Counted from the stretch's first letter, positions 1-9,069 are shown. The stretch: DNA of 20,682 nt from JACDAE01 sp034438015 (GCA_034438015.1 DAOTTD010000273.1:1-20682); one strand, 5' to 3'. The notes: generated by a model from the letters alone, not told the origin. Numbers and translations: made by a program.

Positions 1-2
1 CA

Positions 3-413
3 GCCCTGGAGGTAAACGACCAGACGTTGGCAGAAAGCTACCTGACTGACGATTTTATGGCTACCGGCTGGACGCCAGGCCCACTCGATAAAAGCGCTTT
101 CCTCACGGTGATCGCGGGCCTCAAGTCAGGCATTCCCGGCCTGATCTTCAATATGCACAATATTGAGGAGTATGGCGATATAGTCAACGCGACTTTCCAG
201 ATCGCTGGCTACCAGACTGATAGTTTTATCTTGCCGCCGCTCGGCCTGCCCCCCGTTCCACAAATGGCGCGCAGCATCTCGCTGCCCACTGAGGATGTCT
301 CCTTTACGGTTATCAATGACAAAATTAAGCTTATGAGCGTCAAACATACAGAGGATGGCGGCATCGCCGGGTTGCTGCACCAGTTAGGCTTCGACGTGCC
401 TATTGTACAATAG
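3..413 (+). CDS. SnoaL/NTF2-like protein, 5' end cut by window
   Basis: The reading frame is open from the first bases of the window, so the gene almost certainly starts upstream. The visible part encodes about 136 residues. The opening stretch (LAESYLTDDFMATGW) followed by a DKSAFL segment and alternating hydrophobic strands is typical of the SnoaL-like / NTF2 cone-fold superfamily, which includes polyketide cyclases, ester cyclases and many proteins of unknown role. No catalytic residue set is clear enough to name a reaction. A TTG at 27 is an internal codon and an unlikely start. The gene ends 111 bp before the MFS transporter on the same strand, so co-transcription is possible but unproven. 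The fold assignment is by pattern recognition only and the substrate is unknown. Confidence 0.6.
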   Translation, partial: ALEVNDQTLAESYLTDDFMATGWTPGPLDKSAFLTVIAGLKSGIPGLIFNMHNIEEYGDIVNATFQIAGYQTDSFILPPLGLPPVPQMARSISLPTEDVSFTVINDKIKLMSVKHTEDGGIAGLLHQLGFDVPIVQ

Positions 414-524
414 ATGTAGAAAAATCACTGAAGCGTGCACGCGAGCAGATCGTTACCTTTATCGTTCGTGGGACTATGCGCCCTGAACTATACACTACAA
501 GACGGTAGAAAGGAGGGTTCACCC

Positions 525-2153
525 ATGCAGGTCAATGCTGGCGTGGCCCAACGGAGACAGGGCTTATCCTATAAATGGACGGTGGCGTGCGTTGTGATCC
601 TGGGCGCGTTTATGAGCATCCTGGATCAGACGGTGGTCAATATCGCGATCCCACGCCTCCAGAGCAGCTTCGGCGCGGATATCCATTCCGTGCAGTGGGT
701 GGCAACCGCCTACCTGCTGACCCAGGGAGCATTCACGCCGACCGCTCCATTCCTGGCTAATACCTTTGGCATTAAACGCACCTATATCCTTTCACTGATC
801 GCCTTTACGACTGGCTCGCTGCTCTGCGGCTTCGCCTGGTCGCTGCCCGCGCTGGTCTTTTTCCGCGTGCTACAGGGACTGGGTGGCGCGCTGCTGCTGC
901 CGTTGTCGTTCACGTTGCTCTTCCGCGAATTTCCTCCCGAGGAGCGCGGCGTCGCGATAGGCAGCCTGGGTGTTCCTATTCTGATTGCACCCGCGCTCGG
1001 CCCGATCGTTGGTGGCTATCTTGTTACCTACGCGAGCTGGCAGGTGATCTTCTTTATCAATATCCCGATCGGCATCGTTGCGGTGATCCTGGCTACGCTC
1101 TTCCTGCACGAGGCCCGCGCTCAAGAGCGGACGCGCCTCGATGTCGTCGGCCTGCTGACGGCGGCGTTCGGACTGGCGGCGGTCCTCTACGCCTTTGCGC
1201 AGAGTAGCACCGATGGCTGGGGATCTACCAATGTGCTGGGTTTTCTGATCGCTGGCTGCTTATCATTGATCGTTTTTGTCTATACCGAGCTGAGTCTTGT
1301 GCGCCGCGAGCAGAAACCACTGCTCGATCTGCGCCTGCTCGCCAACCGCTCGTATACTGCTGGCTTGATCGCGATGATCCTGGTGACGTTCGGTCTCTTC
1401 GGTCTGCAATTTTTGCTGCCGATCTACCTGCAGGTCCTGCGCGGCCTGAGCGCGTTCCAGGCCGGCATCACCCTGCTCCCCCTGGCGCTGGCGGCGATGG
1501 TCTCGGTTATTATCGGCGGACGGCTGGTCGATCTCATTGGGCCGCGCATCGTTGTGATTGCAGGATTGATCCTGCTGGCGATCGGGAACTGGCTCTTCGC
1601 GACCTCGCTGGGCCTGAACTCTCCGTATGGCTGGTTCCAGCTCGGCCTGGTCTTGTTCGGCCTGGCCCTGGGCCTCGCGGGCCAACCCGTGATCGTGGCG
1701 GCAATGGCCGATATACGCGATCCGCAGCAGGTCGCCGATGGGACGACGCTGATTACGGTCGCCCGCGCGGTCTTCGGCTCTATGGGCATCGCCATTCTGT
1801 CCACACTGGTCCAGACGCAGACACGTGTGCACTTCGCCCACCTGGCTGAGCAGGTCACCGCCAGCTCGCCGCTTGGACAATTGCTGCCGCGCATCGCGGG
1901 CCTGTTCCAGTTAAAGGGCGCCAGTGCGCATGACGCAACCAGCGCGGCCCTACAGCTCATCGCTGGCTACGTGAATCAGCAGAGCTACATGCTGGCTATG
2001 CGCGATGCGTTCTTCCTGACCCTGATCCTGACGTTCATTGCGATGGTGGCAACGCTCTTCATACGCGGTGTGCGCAGAACTCAACAACCGAAGGCACGAG
2101 CGAGAGCGGAAGATGTTCCAGAGCCTGTCGCGCCAGCAATGGATGTCGGCTAG
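525..2153 (+). CDS. DHA2-family MFS drug exporter (EmrB/QacA type)
   Basis: Encodes a 542-residue inner-membrane antiporter of the 14-TM DHA2 family, which typically expels drugs or other lipophilic compounds in exchange for protons. Residues 33-43 (LDQTVVNIAIP) match the family's conserved first-helix motif. An RVLQGLGGALLLPLS stretch follows at about 114-128. The antiporter motif C appears as APALGPIVGG at 155-164, followed by SWQVIFFINIPIG. About 14 hydrophobic segments run along the whole length, ending in a basic, Ala/Pro-rich tail. The frame is open from 435, but ATG 525 is preceded by GAAAGGAGG with ideal spacing and starts directly before the first helix, so I chose it. The substrate cannot be read from sequence. 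No regulator gene lies nearby. Confidence 0.9.
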   Translation: MQVNAGVAQRRQGLSYKWTVACVVILGAFMSILDQTVVNIAIPRLQSSFGADIHSVQWVATAYLLTQGAFTPTAPFLANTFGIKRTYILSLIAFTTGSLLCGFAWSLPALVFFRVLQGLGGALLLPLSFTLLFREFPPEERGVAIGSLGVPILIAPALGPIVGGYLVTYASWQVIFFINIPIGIVAVILATLFLHEARAQERTRLDVVGLLTAAFGLAAVLYAFAQSSTDGWGSTNVLGFLIAGCLSLIVFVYTELSLVRREQKPLLDLRLLANRSYTAGLIAMILVTFGLFGLQFLLPIYLQVLRGLSAFQAGITLLPLALAAMVSVIIGGRLVDLIGPRIVVIAGLILLAIGNWLFATSLGLNSPYGWFQLGLVLFGLALGLAGQPVIVAAMADIRDPQQVADGTTLITVARAVFGSMGIAILSTLVQTQTRVHFAHLAEQVTASSPLGQLLPRIAGLFQLKGASAHDATSAALQLIAGYVNQQSYMLAMRDAFFLTLILTFIAMVATLFIRGVRRTQQPKARARAEDVPEPVAPAMDVG

Positions 2154-2258
2154 ACGGGTCTATCGTTCATGCAACAATGCGGGAAAGCTCCGCTGACTGA
2201 CAATAATATCAACTTATTGAATCACATGCATATCAATGGCGAAGGAGAATATAACCAT

Positions 2259-2360
2259 GCGCCGTTCACCAGCCCATGCGCGATTCTCGTATATAACCCG
2301 TTTCATACACCCAGGCGTGTTTCCTAGTAATATATGCGCCACGGGCTGGTGAACCGCGCC
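2259..2360. repeat. Inverted-repeat element, MITE/REP-like
   Basis: Two arms of about 23-25 bp (2259-2282 and 2336-2360) are inverted copies of each other. They share an exact 12-bp core, GTTCACCAGCCC / GGGCTGGTGAAC, and matching GCGC-rich ends with one or two small gaps. They enclose about 53 bp of AT-richer DNA. The whole is about 100 bp, carries no ORF and lies between the transporter and the R-M promoter. I see no clear target-site duplication. It may be a small non-autonomous element or a palindromic intergenic repeat of the host. Confidence 0.6.
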
Positions 2361-2407
2361 CCTACATTTGCGAAAACGTGCAGCGCACCCCCATGATGGG
2401 AAAACGA

Positions 2408-2436
2408 TTGACAATAAACCCGACCCGGTTTACACT
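2408..2436 (+). promoter_or_regulatory. Sigma70-type promoter for hsdMSR
   Basis: A perfect -35 box TTGACA (2408-2413) is followed by a 17-bp spacer and a -10 box TACACT (2431-2436). It points towards hsdM and is the only strong promoter match in the gap. It predicts a leader of about 290 nt to the preferred hsdM start. A small perfect hairpin, CCGCAT-ATC-ATGCGG (2456-2470), lies just inside the predicted transcript and could be an operator or leader structure. The rest of 2437-2732 shows no convincing gene. Confidence 0.6.
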
Positions 2437-2732
2437 GACTCCATAAAACCAGCGCCCGCATATCATGCGGTAGGGACCGGATTCAGCGTTTATCGCCTCC
2501 TCTCCGTTGAACTCGACCTCTCTACCTCTGAGCTTCGAGCGCGTTTTAAACTATCGCGACCGACATTTCCAGATTTGTATGGCGTTAAAAGAACCCCTCT
2601 GTAGCTGGCTCAGGCATTATATTTACAATGAAAATAGACCCTGGAGCAGGCAACAATGATATGGCGGGTAATGGAGTGTGGAACATAATGCGTATTGTTC
2701 AAAAATCTTTCTTCGATGACCAGGGGCAGAAG

Positions 2733-4217
2733 ATGATTAGCCAGGATGAGATCAACGGCATTCTCTGGCGCGCCTGTGACACGTTCCGTGGCACGGTCGA
2801 CCCTTCTGAGTACAAAAACTATATCCTGGTGATGCTGTTCCTGAAATATATCTCGGATGTGTGGCACGATCATTATATGCAGAATCGCGAGCAGTACGGC
2901 GACGATGAGGAGCGTATCCGACGCCGTATGACGCGCGAGCGCTTCGTGCTCCCGGACGATTGCGATTTTGATAGCCTGTACAACCAGCGCCGCGCCAACA
3001 ATATCGGCGAACTGATCAATATCGCGCTCGACAAGATTGAGGACGCCAACCGCGAGAAACTGGAAGGGGTCTTTCGCAACATCGATTTCAATTCCGAGGG
3101 CAATCTGGGCCGGACAAAGGAACGTAACGCCCGCCTGCAAAGTCTGCTGGAAGATTTCGCCAACCCGAAGCTCGATCTACGCCCGTCACGCATCGGCAAC
3201 CTGGATGTCATTGGCAACTCCTACGAATATTTAATCGCGCGCTTCGCCTCGGGAGCTGGCAAGAAGGCGGGCGAGTTCTATACGCCGCCGGAGGTCTCCG
3301 AGCTGCTGGCCTCGCTCCTCGATCCGCAGCCAGGGGAGCGTATCTGCGACCCGGCCTGTGGTTCGGGCTCGCTGCTGATCAAGTGCGCGCGCCATGTCGG
3401 AAATAACGATTTCTCGCTCTATGGTCAGGAGAACAATGGCAGCACCTGGGCGCTGGCGAAGATGAATATGTTCCTCCACGGCATCGACTACGCGCGTATC
3501 GAGTGGGGCGATACGCTGCGCAATCCGCAGTTGATCGAGAGCGATCACCTGATGCGCTTCGAAGTGGTGGTCGCCAATCCGCCCTTCTCGCTCGATAAAT
3601 GGGGGGCCGATGTCGCACCAAAGGATCGCTTTGGCCGCTTCCATCGCGGCGTTCCACCCAAAAGCAAGGGAGACTACGCCTTCGTCCAGCACATGGTCGA
3701 GACGATGGATCTACATAAGGGTCGCATGGGTGTGATTGTGCCTCATGGAGTACTGTTTCGAGCAAACTCTGAGGGTCAGATTCGACAGAAACTGATTGAG
3801 GATAATCTGCTTGACGCGGTGATCGGGCTGCCTCCAAACCTGTTCTATGGTACTGGCATTCCGGCAACTATCTTGCTTTTCCGCCACAACAAGCCTGATG
3901 ATACGGTGGTGTTTATTGATGCCAGCCGCGATTTCGAGCCGGGAACTAACCAGAATAAGCTCGGAACATCTAATATCAAGCACATTGTTGATACCTACTA
4001 TGAGCGCACTACTACCGGACGCTATAGTTATGTAACAACCCGCGAGGAGATCATCGAGAACGATTTCAACCTCAATATCCCTCGCTATGTAGATACTTTT
4101 AAACAGGAAGAAGACTTGAATCTACACACGATCCAGGGAGAGATGCTTAAAATTGAGGAGGAATTGTCACAGACACAAAAGCAGGCAGAGATTTATTTAA
4201 GGGAACTTGGACTATGA
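2733..4217 (+). CDS. hsdM: Type I restriction-modification DNA methyltransferase subunit HsdM
   Basis: N6-adenine methyltransferase subunit of a type I R-M enzyme. It methylates host DNA at the site read by HsdS and is also a structural part of the restriction complex. The N-terminal helical domain starts MISQDEINGILWRACDTFRG, as is usual for the family. The catalytic domain has the FYTPPEV segment, SAM-binding DPACGSG at residues 206-212 and catalytic NPPF at 282-285. The C-terminus is a short coiled helix ending ELGL. With 494 residues the length is normal. ATG 2733 has AGGGG six bases upstream and matches the usual family start. In-frame ATGs at 2628 and 2688 would add 35 or 15 residues and cannot be excluded. 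First gene of hsdM-hsdS-hsdR. Confidence 0.93.
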   Translation: MISQDEINGILWRACDTFRGTVDPSEYKNYILVMLFLKYISDVWHDHYMQNREQYGDDEERIRRRMTRERFVLPDDCDFDSLYNQRRANNIGELINIALDKIEDANREKLEGVFRNIDFNSEGNLGRTKERNARLQSLLEDFANPKLDLRPSRIGNLDVIGNSYEYLIARFASGAGKKAGEFYTPPEVSELLASLLDPQPGERICDPACGSGSLLIKCARHVGNNDFSLYGQENNGSTWALAKMNMFLHGIDYARIEWGDTLRNPQLIESDHLMRFEVVVANPPFSLDKWGADVAPKDRFGRFHRGVPPKSKGDYAFVQHMVETMDLHKGRMGVIVPHGVLFRANSEGQIRQKLIEDNLLDAVIGLPPNLFYGTGIPATILLFRHNKPDDTVVFIDASRDFEPGTNQNKLGTSNIKHIVDTYYERTTTGRYSYVTTREEIIENDFNLNIPRYVDTFKQEEDLNLHTIQGEMLKIEEELSQTQKQAEIYLRELGL

Positions 4218-4242
4218 CACCCAAAGCCTGAAGAATCTATAA

Positions 4243-4332
4243 GAGAAGTTGGAACAAATCAAATTGGAAACATACGAATTAGAGAAGTGCATTAGCAAGT
4301 ACGCGACGAATCTACGGAGGGGAGGAAACTAG
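4243..4332 (+). other. Short coiled-coil-like remnant between hsdM and hsdS
   Basis: Between the hsdM stop and the hsdS ATG, the frame shared with hsdS is open for 29 codons (4243-4329) and closes with TAG directly before the hsdS start. The conceptual peptide is heptad-like (KLEQIKLETYELEKCISKYA) and resembles the C-terminal coiled tail common in HsdM proteins. The annotated HsdM already has such a tail, so this could be a duplicated or frameshifted remnant, or a tiny coupled ORF using TTG 4249. The same DNA contains the hsdS ribosome binding site. No function is claimed. Confidence 0.3.
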
Positions 4333-5598
4333 ATGATAAATCAGGAAGGCTGGTCATGGACTAAGTTAGGCGATTTAATCTCTATTAAGCACGGATGGCC
4401 TTTTAAAAGTGAGTATATGTCAGATTATCTGCATGGTCGGCCTATTATTGTTAGTATTGGAAATTTTGAGTATACCGGCGGGTTCCGGTTTGCAAGCACA
4501 ACTTTAAAAGCTTATACAGGAGAATTTCCTCAAGAATTCATTCTAAAGCCTGATGATATTCTATTAGCTATGACCTGTCAAACACCTAAAGGTGAAATTC
4601 TTGGCATTCCAGGACGCATACCTGATGATGGACGAATATATTTACATAATCAACGAATGGGAAAAGTTATCATTAAGTACAAGGATAAAGTTGATATAGA
4701 TTTCCTTTACTGGCTTTTTTTAACGCGTGAATTCAATCATCATCTCGTAGAAACAGCAACAGGAACTAAGATCCTGCATACGGCACCTGATCGTATAGAG
4801 TCCTTTGGATTTCTGCTCCCTCCCCTTCCCGAACAGCGCCGTATCGCCGAAATCCTCTCCACCTGGGACCGCGCCATCGATCTCACCGCCCAACTCATAG
4901 CGGCAAAGCGACAGTATAAGCGCGGGCTAATGCAGCAATTGTTGACGGGGAAGAGGAGGTTTGAAACTTTTGTCCGCTCAAAAGAGATCCAGGTTATAGA
5001 AATTGGGTCGATACCCTCTGATTGGAGCTACGTAAGTATCGGTGACATCGCAGAGCAAGTTTCCAGGCGTAACACAGTGGGACTCGATCTCCCGGTTCTC
5101 TCCTGCACTAAATACGATGGGTTGGTCGACTCGCTGAGCTACTTTGGCAGGCAAATTTTTAGCGAAGACACCTCGACTTACAAAGTTGTGCGTCGTCATC
5201 AATTTGCCTATGCAACTAATCATATTGAAGAGGGTTCGATTGGTTATCAGAATCTCTATGATGAAGCACTGATTAGCCCGATGTATACCGTTTTTCAGAC
5301 AACTTCAACTGTAGACGACAGATTTCTGTATGCATTACTGAAAACTGAGATGTATCGGAAAATTTTTGAGCGTAGTACCAGTGCATCAGTAGATCGGCGT
5401 GGAAGCTTACGCTGGAATGAGTTTTCTCGTATTAAGGTGCCTTTGCCTACACTACAAGAACAGCGCGCTATCGCCGAGGTACTAAATGCCTGCGATCAAG
5501 AACTATCACTCCTCAACCGCAAACTCGGCCTGCTCAAAAAGCAAAAACAGGGCTTGATGCAACAGTTGCTTACCGGAAAGGTACGGGTAAAGACATGA
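4333..5598 (+). CDS. hsdS: Type I restriction-modification specificity subunit HsdS
   Basis: DNA-recognition subunit of the type I enzyme (421 aa). It has two target recognition domains, at about residues 1-160 and 220-375. Each is followed by a conserved helical spacer: LPPLPEQRRIAEIL...RGLMQQLLTGKRR (about 160-212) and LPTLQEQRAIAEVL...QGLMQQLLTGKVR (about 376-418). These spacers are repeats of each other and are also similar at DNA level (about 4924-4953 and 5551-5580). Each TRD reads one half of a bipartite target, which cannot be deduced from sequence. The start has a strong GGAGGGGAGG site nine bases or less upstream. The first TRD is distinctly AT-rich while the spacers match the host, which suggests domain exchange. 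The last four bases (ATGA) overlap the hsdR start, so the two are translationally coupled. Confidence 0.93.
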   Translation: MINQEGWSWTKLGDLISIKHGWPFKSEYMSDYLHGRPIIVSIGNFEYTGGFRFASTTLKAYTGEFPQEFILKPDDILLAMTCQTPKGEILGIPGRIPDDGRIYLHNQRMGKVIIKYKDKVDIDFLYWLFLTREFNHHLVETATGTKILHTAPDRIESFGFLLPPLPEQRRIAEILSTWDRAIDLTAQLIAAKRQYKRGLMQQLLTGKRRFETFVRSKEIQVIEIGSIPSDWSYVSIGDIAEQVSRRNTVGLDLPVLSCTKYDGLVDSLSYFGRQIFSEDTSTYKVVRRHQFAYATNHIEEGSIGYQNLYDEALISPMYTVFQTTSTVDDRFLYALLKTEMYRKIFERSTSASVDRRGSLRWNEFSRIKVPLPTLQEQRAIAEVLNACDQELSLLNRKLGLLKKQKQGLMQQLLTGKVRVKT

Positions 5599-8500
5599 CT
5601 ATGATGCCGTCGTTCCGCGAAGAGCTTATCTCTCAGATCCCCGCGCTCCAGTTGCTGCGCGCAATGGGCTATACCTATCTCAACCCGGATCAGGCTCTCG
5701 CTGGTCGTGGCGGTAAACTCAGCAATGTTTTGTTGGACAGCGTATTGGAGGCGCAACTCCGCAAGATCAATCGCATCCACTACAAGGGTCGCGCCTACCC
5801 GTTCTCCGAGGAGAATATTCAGGAGGCCATCCGCAAGCTGAAAAACGAGCCATACGATGGGCTGGTGCGCACCAGCGAGAAGATCTACGACCTGCTCACG
5901 CTCGGCACCAGTCTTGCGCAAACCATTGATGGCAATACGCGCAGCTACACGTTACAGTACATCGATTGGAAGCACCCGGCCAACAACGTCTTTCACGTCA
6001 GCGACGAGTTCTCGGTCGAACGGCGGCGCAGCAACGAGACGCGGCGTCCTGATATAGTGCTTTTCGTCAACGGTATCCCGCTGGTCGTCATTGAGTGCAA
6101 GCGGCCCGATCTGCAAAGTGATAGCGACAATTCTGCACAACAGGCGATCTCTCAGATGCTGCGCAACCAGAGAGATGATGAGATTCCAGGGCTATTCGTC
6201 TTCACCCAGTTGCTGCTGGCGGTCAGCAAAAATGATGCGTTCTACGCGACAACTGGCACATCTGAGAAGTTCTGGTCCGTCTGGTCTGAGGAACGCAACA
6301 TCGAAGCTAAAGTTCACGCACTGATCAATCAGCCACTGAGCACAGCCGAGAAAAACCAGCTCTACAGCCATCGCGACCAGGCGCGAGCCATCCGGCGCTA
6401 CTTCGATGCATCGGAACAGGCTGGCGAGCGCTTATCGACCGCGCAGGACCGCACAATCTATAGCCTGCTGCGTCCAGAGCGCTTGCTGGAGCTGACTTAC
6501 CAGTTCATCGTCTACGATGCTGGCATCAAAAAGATCGCTCGCTACCAGCAGTACTTTGCCGTCAAAGCCACGATCGAACGGGTCGAGTCGCTCAATGCAC
6601 AGGGCAAGCGGACGGGAGGCGTCATCTGGCATACCACCGGTAGCGGCAAGTCCATCACCATGGTCATGCTGGCTAAAGCGCTCTCCTTGCATCCCGCGAT
6701 CGTTAACCCACGCGTGATCCTGGTCACGGACCGCATCGATCTCGACGACCAGATCTGGCGCACCTTTCTCGCCTGTGACAAGAAGGTCCATAAAGCACTA
6801 TCGGGAGCAGACCTGGTTGATGCGGTTCAGAACGGCAAAGCCGAGATCATCACCACCGTTATCAACAAGTTCGAGTCAGCCGTTGACAGGGGCCTTAAGG
6901 ACACAAATCCGAACATCTTTGTACTCGTGGATGAAAGCCACCGCAGCCAGTACGGTAGCTTCCATGCGAAGATGCGCCAGATATTCGAGAATGCCTGCTA
7001 CATCGGCTTCACTGGCACTCCTCTGCTCAAGGCCGAGAAGGCAACCGTGATAAAGTTCGGCGACTTCATTCATAAGTATCCCATGCAGCAGGCGGTAGAC
7101 GATAAGGCGGTGGTGCCGCTGCTGTACGAGGGACGCATGGCCGAATTGGGCGTCAACCAGGAGCAGATCGATCAGTGGTTCGAGCGCGTCACCCGTAACC
7201 TGAATGACGACCAGAAGCGCGATCTCAAGAATAAGTTCAGCCGCACCGAAGCAATCAGCCAGACTGAGCAGCGTATCCAACAGATCGCCTACGATATCAC
7301 CGAACACTACCGGGGCACGTTCCAGGGTCACGGCTTCAAAGCTCAACTCGCCGCCGCCAACAAGGAGATGGCGCTTCTCTATAAGAAATATCTCGACGAC
7401 TTCGGTGATGTCAGCTCCGAGGTCATCATCTCGCCGCCCGATACCCGCGAGGGCAACGAAGAGGTCGACAACACGAAGTCACCAGTAGTCGAAGCCTTCT
7501 GGAAAAAGATGATGGAGCGCTTCGGCACCGAAGATAAGTACATTCAAGAGATCAAATCTTCTTTTGGGCGCGCCGATGGCGTCGAGATCCTGATCGTGGT
7601 CGACAAACTGCTGACCGGCTTCGACGAGCCGCGCAACACCGTACTCTACATCGACAAGCCGCTCAAAGAGCACTCGCTGCTCCAGGCCATCTCACGCGTC
7701 AACCGCCTGTTCGAGGGCAAAGATTTCGGCTACATTATCGACTATCGCGGAGTGCTCGGCGAGTTGAATGCCGCGCTCACCACCTACAACGCCCTGGCCG
7801 CCTTCGACACCGACGATGTGGCCGGCATCATCGCCGACACCTCCGAAGAAGTGGGGAAGTTGCCTCTGTATCATGCCGCGCTCTGGGATGTCTTCAAGGA
7901 GGTCAAAAACAAACAGGACGCTGAGGCATTTGAGCGTTTCCTCGAACCAGAGGATCGTCGTCAGCAGTTCTACGAGGCGCTGACCAACTTCGCGCGCTGT
8001 CTGAAAATCGCGCTCAGCACGGTCTACTTCTACCAGGAGACGCCCGAAAGCCAGGTGAACCGTTATAAGAGCGATTTCCGCTTCTTCAACAACTTGCGCG
8101 TCTCCGTGCGCCACCGCTATGCCGAAACGATCGACTACAAAGATTACGAACAGAAAATTCGCGGCCTGCTGAACCAGCACATCACCTCCTCGGAAGTCAG
8201 GCAGATCACGGAGATGGTGAACATCTTCGACGCTGAGGCGTTCGCCGCCGAGGTTGAACAGGTCGAAGGAACCGCCGCAAAGGCCGATACCATCGCCTAT
8301 CGTCTCAAGAAGACCCTCACGGAGCGCGTCTCTGAGAGTCCGGTAATGTACCGGCGTCTCTCGCAACTCATTACCGAAACCATCGAGGCATATAGAGCCG
8401 GGCGACTCAGCGAGGCCGAATACTTCAATCAAATGCGCGACATGCTCAAACAGACACAGCAAAGCTCTGATCAGAGCACTCCTGCGCGCCTGCACCACTA

Positions 8501-8804
8501 TCAACACGCGCCCGCCTACTTTGGTCTGTTGCAAAGTATACTGGGACCATCCCTGAAGAGTCTCGAAGGCGTGGCCTCTGAAGAACTGCTGGCCGATATG
8601 GCGATTGAAGTTGAAAAGATCATTGAGCAGCGCAAAATTCGCGATTGGACTGCTAACCGCGATATCCACAAAAGCATGATGAACGACATCGAAGACTATC
8701 TCTATCCATTGCAAACACAATATAACTTTTCCATCACATCGATAGAGATGGACCTCCTCCTCGAACAGTTGCTCGAAGTGGCAAAGCAGCGCGATCGGCT
8801 GTAA
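5595..8804 (+). CDS. hsdR: Type I restriction endonuclease subunit HsdR
   Basis: Motor-nuclease subunit (1069 aa) that translocates DNA by ATP hydrolysis and cuts unmethylated DNA. The N-terminal PD-(D/E)xK nuclease is intact: RPD with D153, then E167-C-K169. The SF2 helicase follows, with Walker A HTTGSGKS (346-353), VTDRIDLDDQ (motif Ia), DESH (446-449), GFTGTP (471-476), a LLTGFDEP segment and QAISRVNR as motif VI. The C-terminal helical region, which docks on HsdM/HsdS, is long and charged. Length and motif order are normal, so the enzyme looks active. Start ATG 5595 overlaps the hsdS stop as ATGA and has no strong Shine-Dalgarno of its own, which fits coupling. ATGs four codons later are possible but less likely. 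Confidence 0.95.
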   Translation: MTMMPSFREELISQIPALQLLRAMGYTYLNPDQALAGRGGKLSNVLLDSVLEAQLRKINRIHYKGRAYPFSEENIQEAIRKLKNEPYDGLVRTSEKIYDLLTLGTSLAQTIDGNTRSYTLQYIDWKHPANNVFHVSDEFSVERRRSNETRRPDIVLFVNGIPLVVIECKRPDLQSDSDNSAQQAISQMLRNQRDDEIPGLFVFTQLLLAVSKNDAFYATTGTSEKFWSVWSEERNIEAKVHALINQPLSTAEKNQLYSHRDQARAIRRYFDASEQAGERLSTAQDRTIYSLLRPERLLELTYQFIVYDAGIKKIARYQQYFAVKATIERVESLNAQGKRTGGVIWHTTGSGKSITMVMLAKALSLHPAIVNPRVILVTDRIDLDDQIWRTFLACDKKVHKALSGADLVDAVQNGKAEIITTVINKFESAVDRGLKDTNPNIFVLVDESHRSQYGSFHAKMRQIFENACYIGFTGTPLLKAEKATVIKFGDFIHKYPMQQAVDDKAVVPLLYEGRMAELGVNQEQIDQWFERVTRNLNDDQKRDLKNKFSRTEAISQTEQRIQQIAYDITEHYRGTFQGHGFKAQLAAANKEMALLYKKYLDDFGDVSSEVIISPPDTREGNEEVDNTKSPVVEAFWKKMMERFGTEDKYIQEIKSSFGRADGVEILIVVDKLLTGFDEPRNTVLYIDKPLKEHSLLQAISRVNRLFEGKDFGYIIDYRGVLGELNAALTTYNALAAFDTDDVAGIIADTSEEVGKLPLYHAALWDVFKEVKNKQDAEAFERFLEPEDRRQQFYEALTNFARCLKIALSTVYFYQETPESQVNRYKSDFRFFNNLRVSVRHRYAETIDYKDYEQKIRGLLNQHITSSEVRQITEMVNIFDAEAFAAEVEQVEGTAAKADTIAYRLKKTLTERVSESPVMYRRLSQLITETIEAYRAGRLSEAEYFNQMRDMLKQTQQSSDQSTPARLHHYQHAPAYFGLLQSILGPSLKSLEGVASEELLADMAIEVEKIIEQRKIRDWTANRDIHKSMMNDIEDYLYPLQTQYNFSITSIEMDLLLEQLLEVAKQRDRL

Positions 8805-8923
8805 AATATCGTGCATGAAAAAGACTGATATCCTATCACAGATTGGGGCCGGAAATGGACGTTTCGGAGGCGGGTGAAGAGGACCTGTACTCCAGAAGTG
8901 GGCGACCAGAGCAACGATGAGAG

Positions 8924-8977
8924 GTGAAGCACAGGGCGGCTGGCTTCTTGTGGCAGACCGTCGCTCCTGTGCTTCAC
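8924..8977. repeat. 12-bp perfect stem with 30-nt loop downstream of hsdR
   Basis: GTGAAGCACAGG (8924-8935) is repeated exactly in inverted orientation as CCTGTGCTTCAC (8966-8977). The 30-nt loop itself contains CGG...CCG half-complementary ends. There is no T-run after it, so it is not a classical intrinsic terminator. It may stabilise or end the hsdR mRNA, or be a repeat element. 8805-9069 holds no credible gene on either strand. Confidence 0.5.
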
Positions 8978-9030
8978 TACAGAACAAAGGCGGGTATCCA
9001 ATCGGGAGGATATCCGCTTTCTCCATGGGT

Positions 9031-9061
9031 CACACGCTCCTCTGCCTGCGCGTGTGGTTTT
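9031..9061 (+). terminator. Weak candidate terminator after hsdR
   Basis: CACACGC (9031-9037) pairs with GCGTGTG (9050-9056) across a 12-nt loop. GTTTT follows on the + strand. The stem is short and the T-tract is only four long. It lies where the plus-strand R-M transcript would meet the 3' end of the convergent small secreted-protein gene. Confidence 0.3.
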
Positions 9062-9069
9062 GCCTGTTG

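Noticed and set aside
433..442. GCGTGCACGC palindrome before the MFS gene
   Set aside because: A 10-bp palindrome of common GC composition with no partner regulator is too weak to call an operator.
1263..1960. Two long minus-strand frames opposite the MFS transporter
   Set aside because: Their products are Arg/Gln/Ala-rich shadows without motifs, and the transporter on the plus strand is clearly real.
2368..2604. 78-codon plus-strand frame upstream of hsdM
   Set aside because: It spans the predicted promoter, has no ribosome binding site and translates to a low-quality peptide without a recognisable fold.
7692..9026. 444-codon open frame on the minus strand opposite hsdR
   Set aside because: It is fully antisense to the conserved C-terminal part of HsdR, lacks any domain pattern and reflects codon bias. 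HsdR motifs in the sense frame are decisive.
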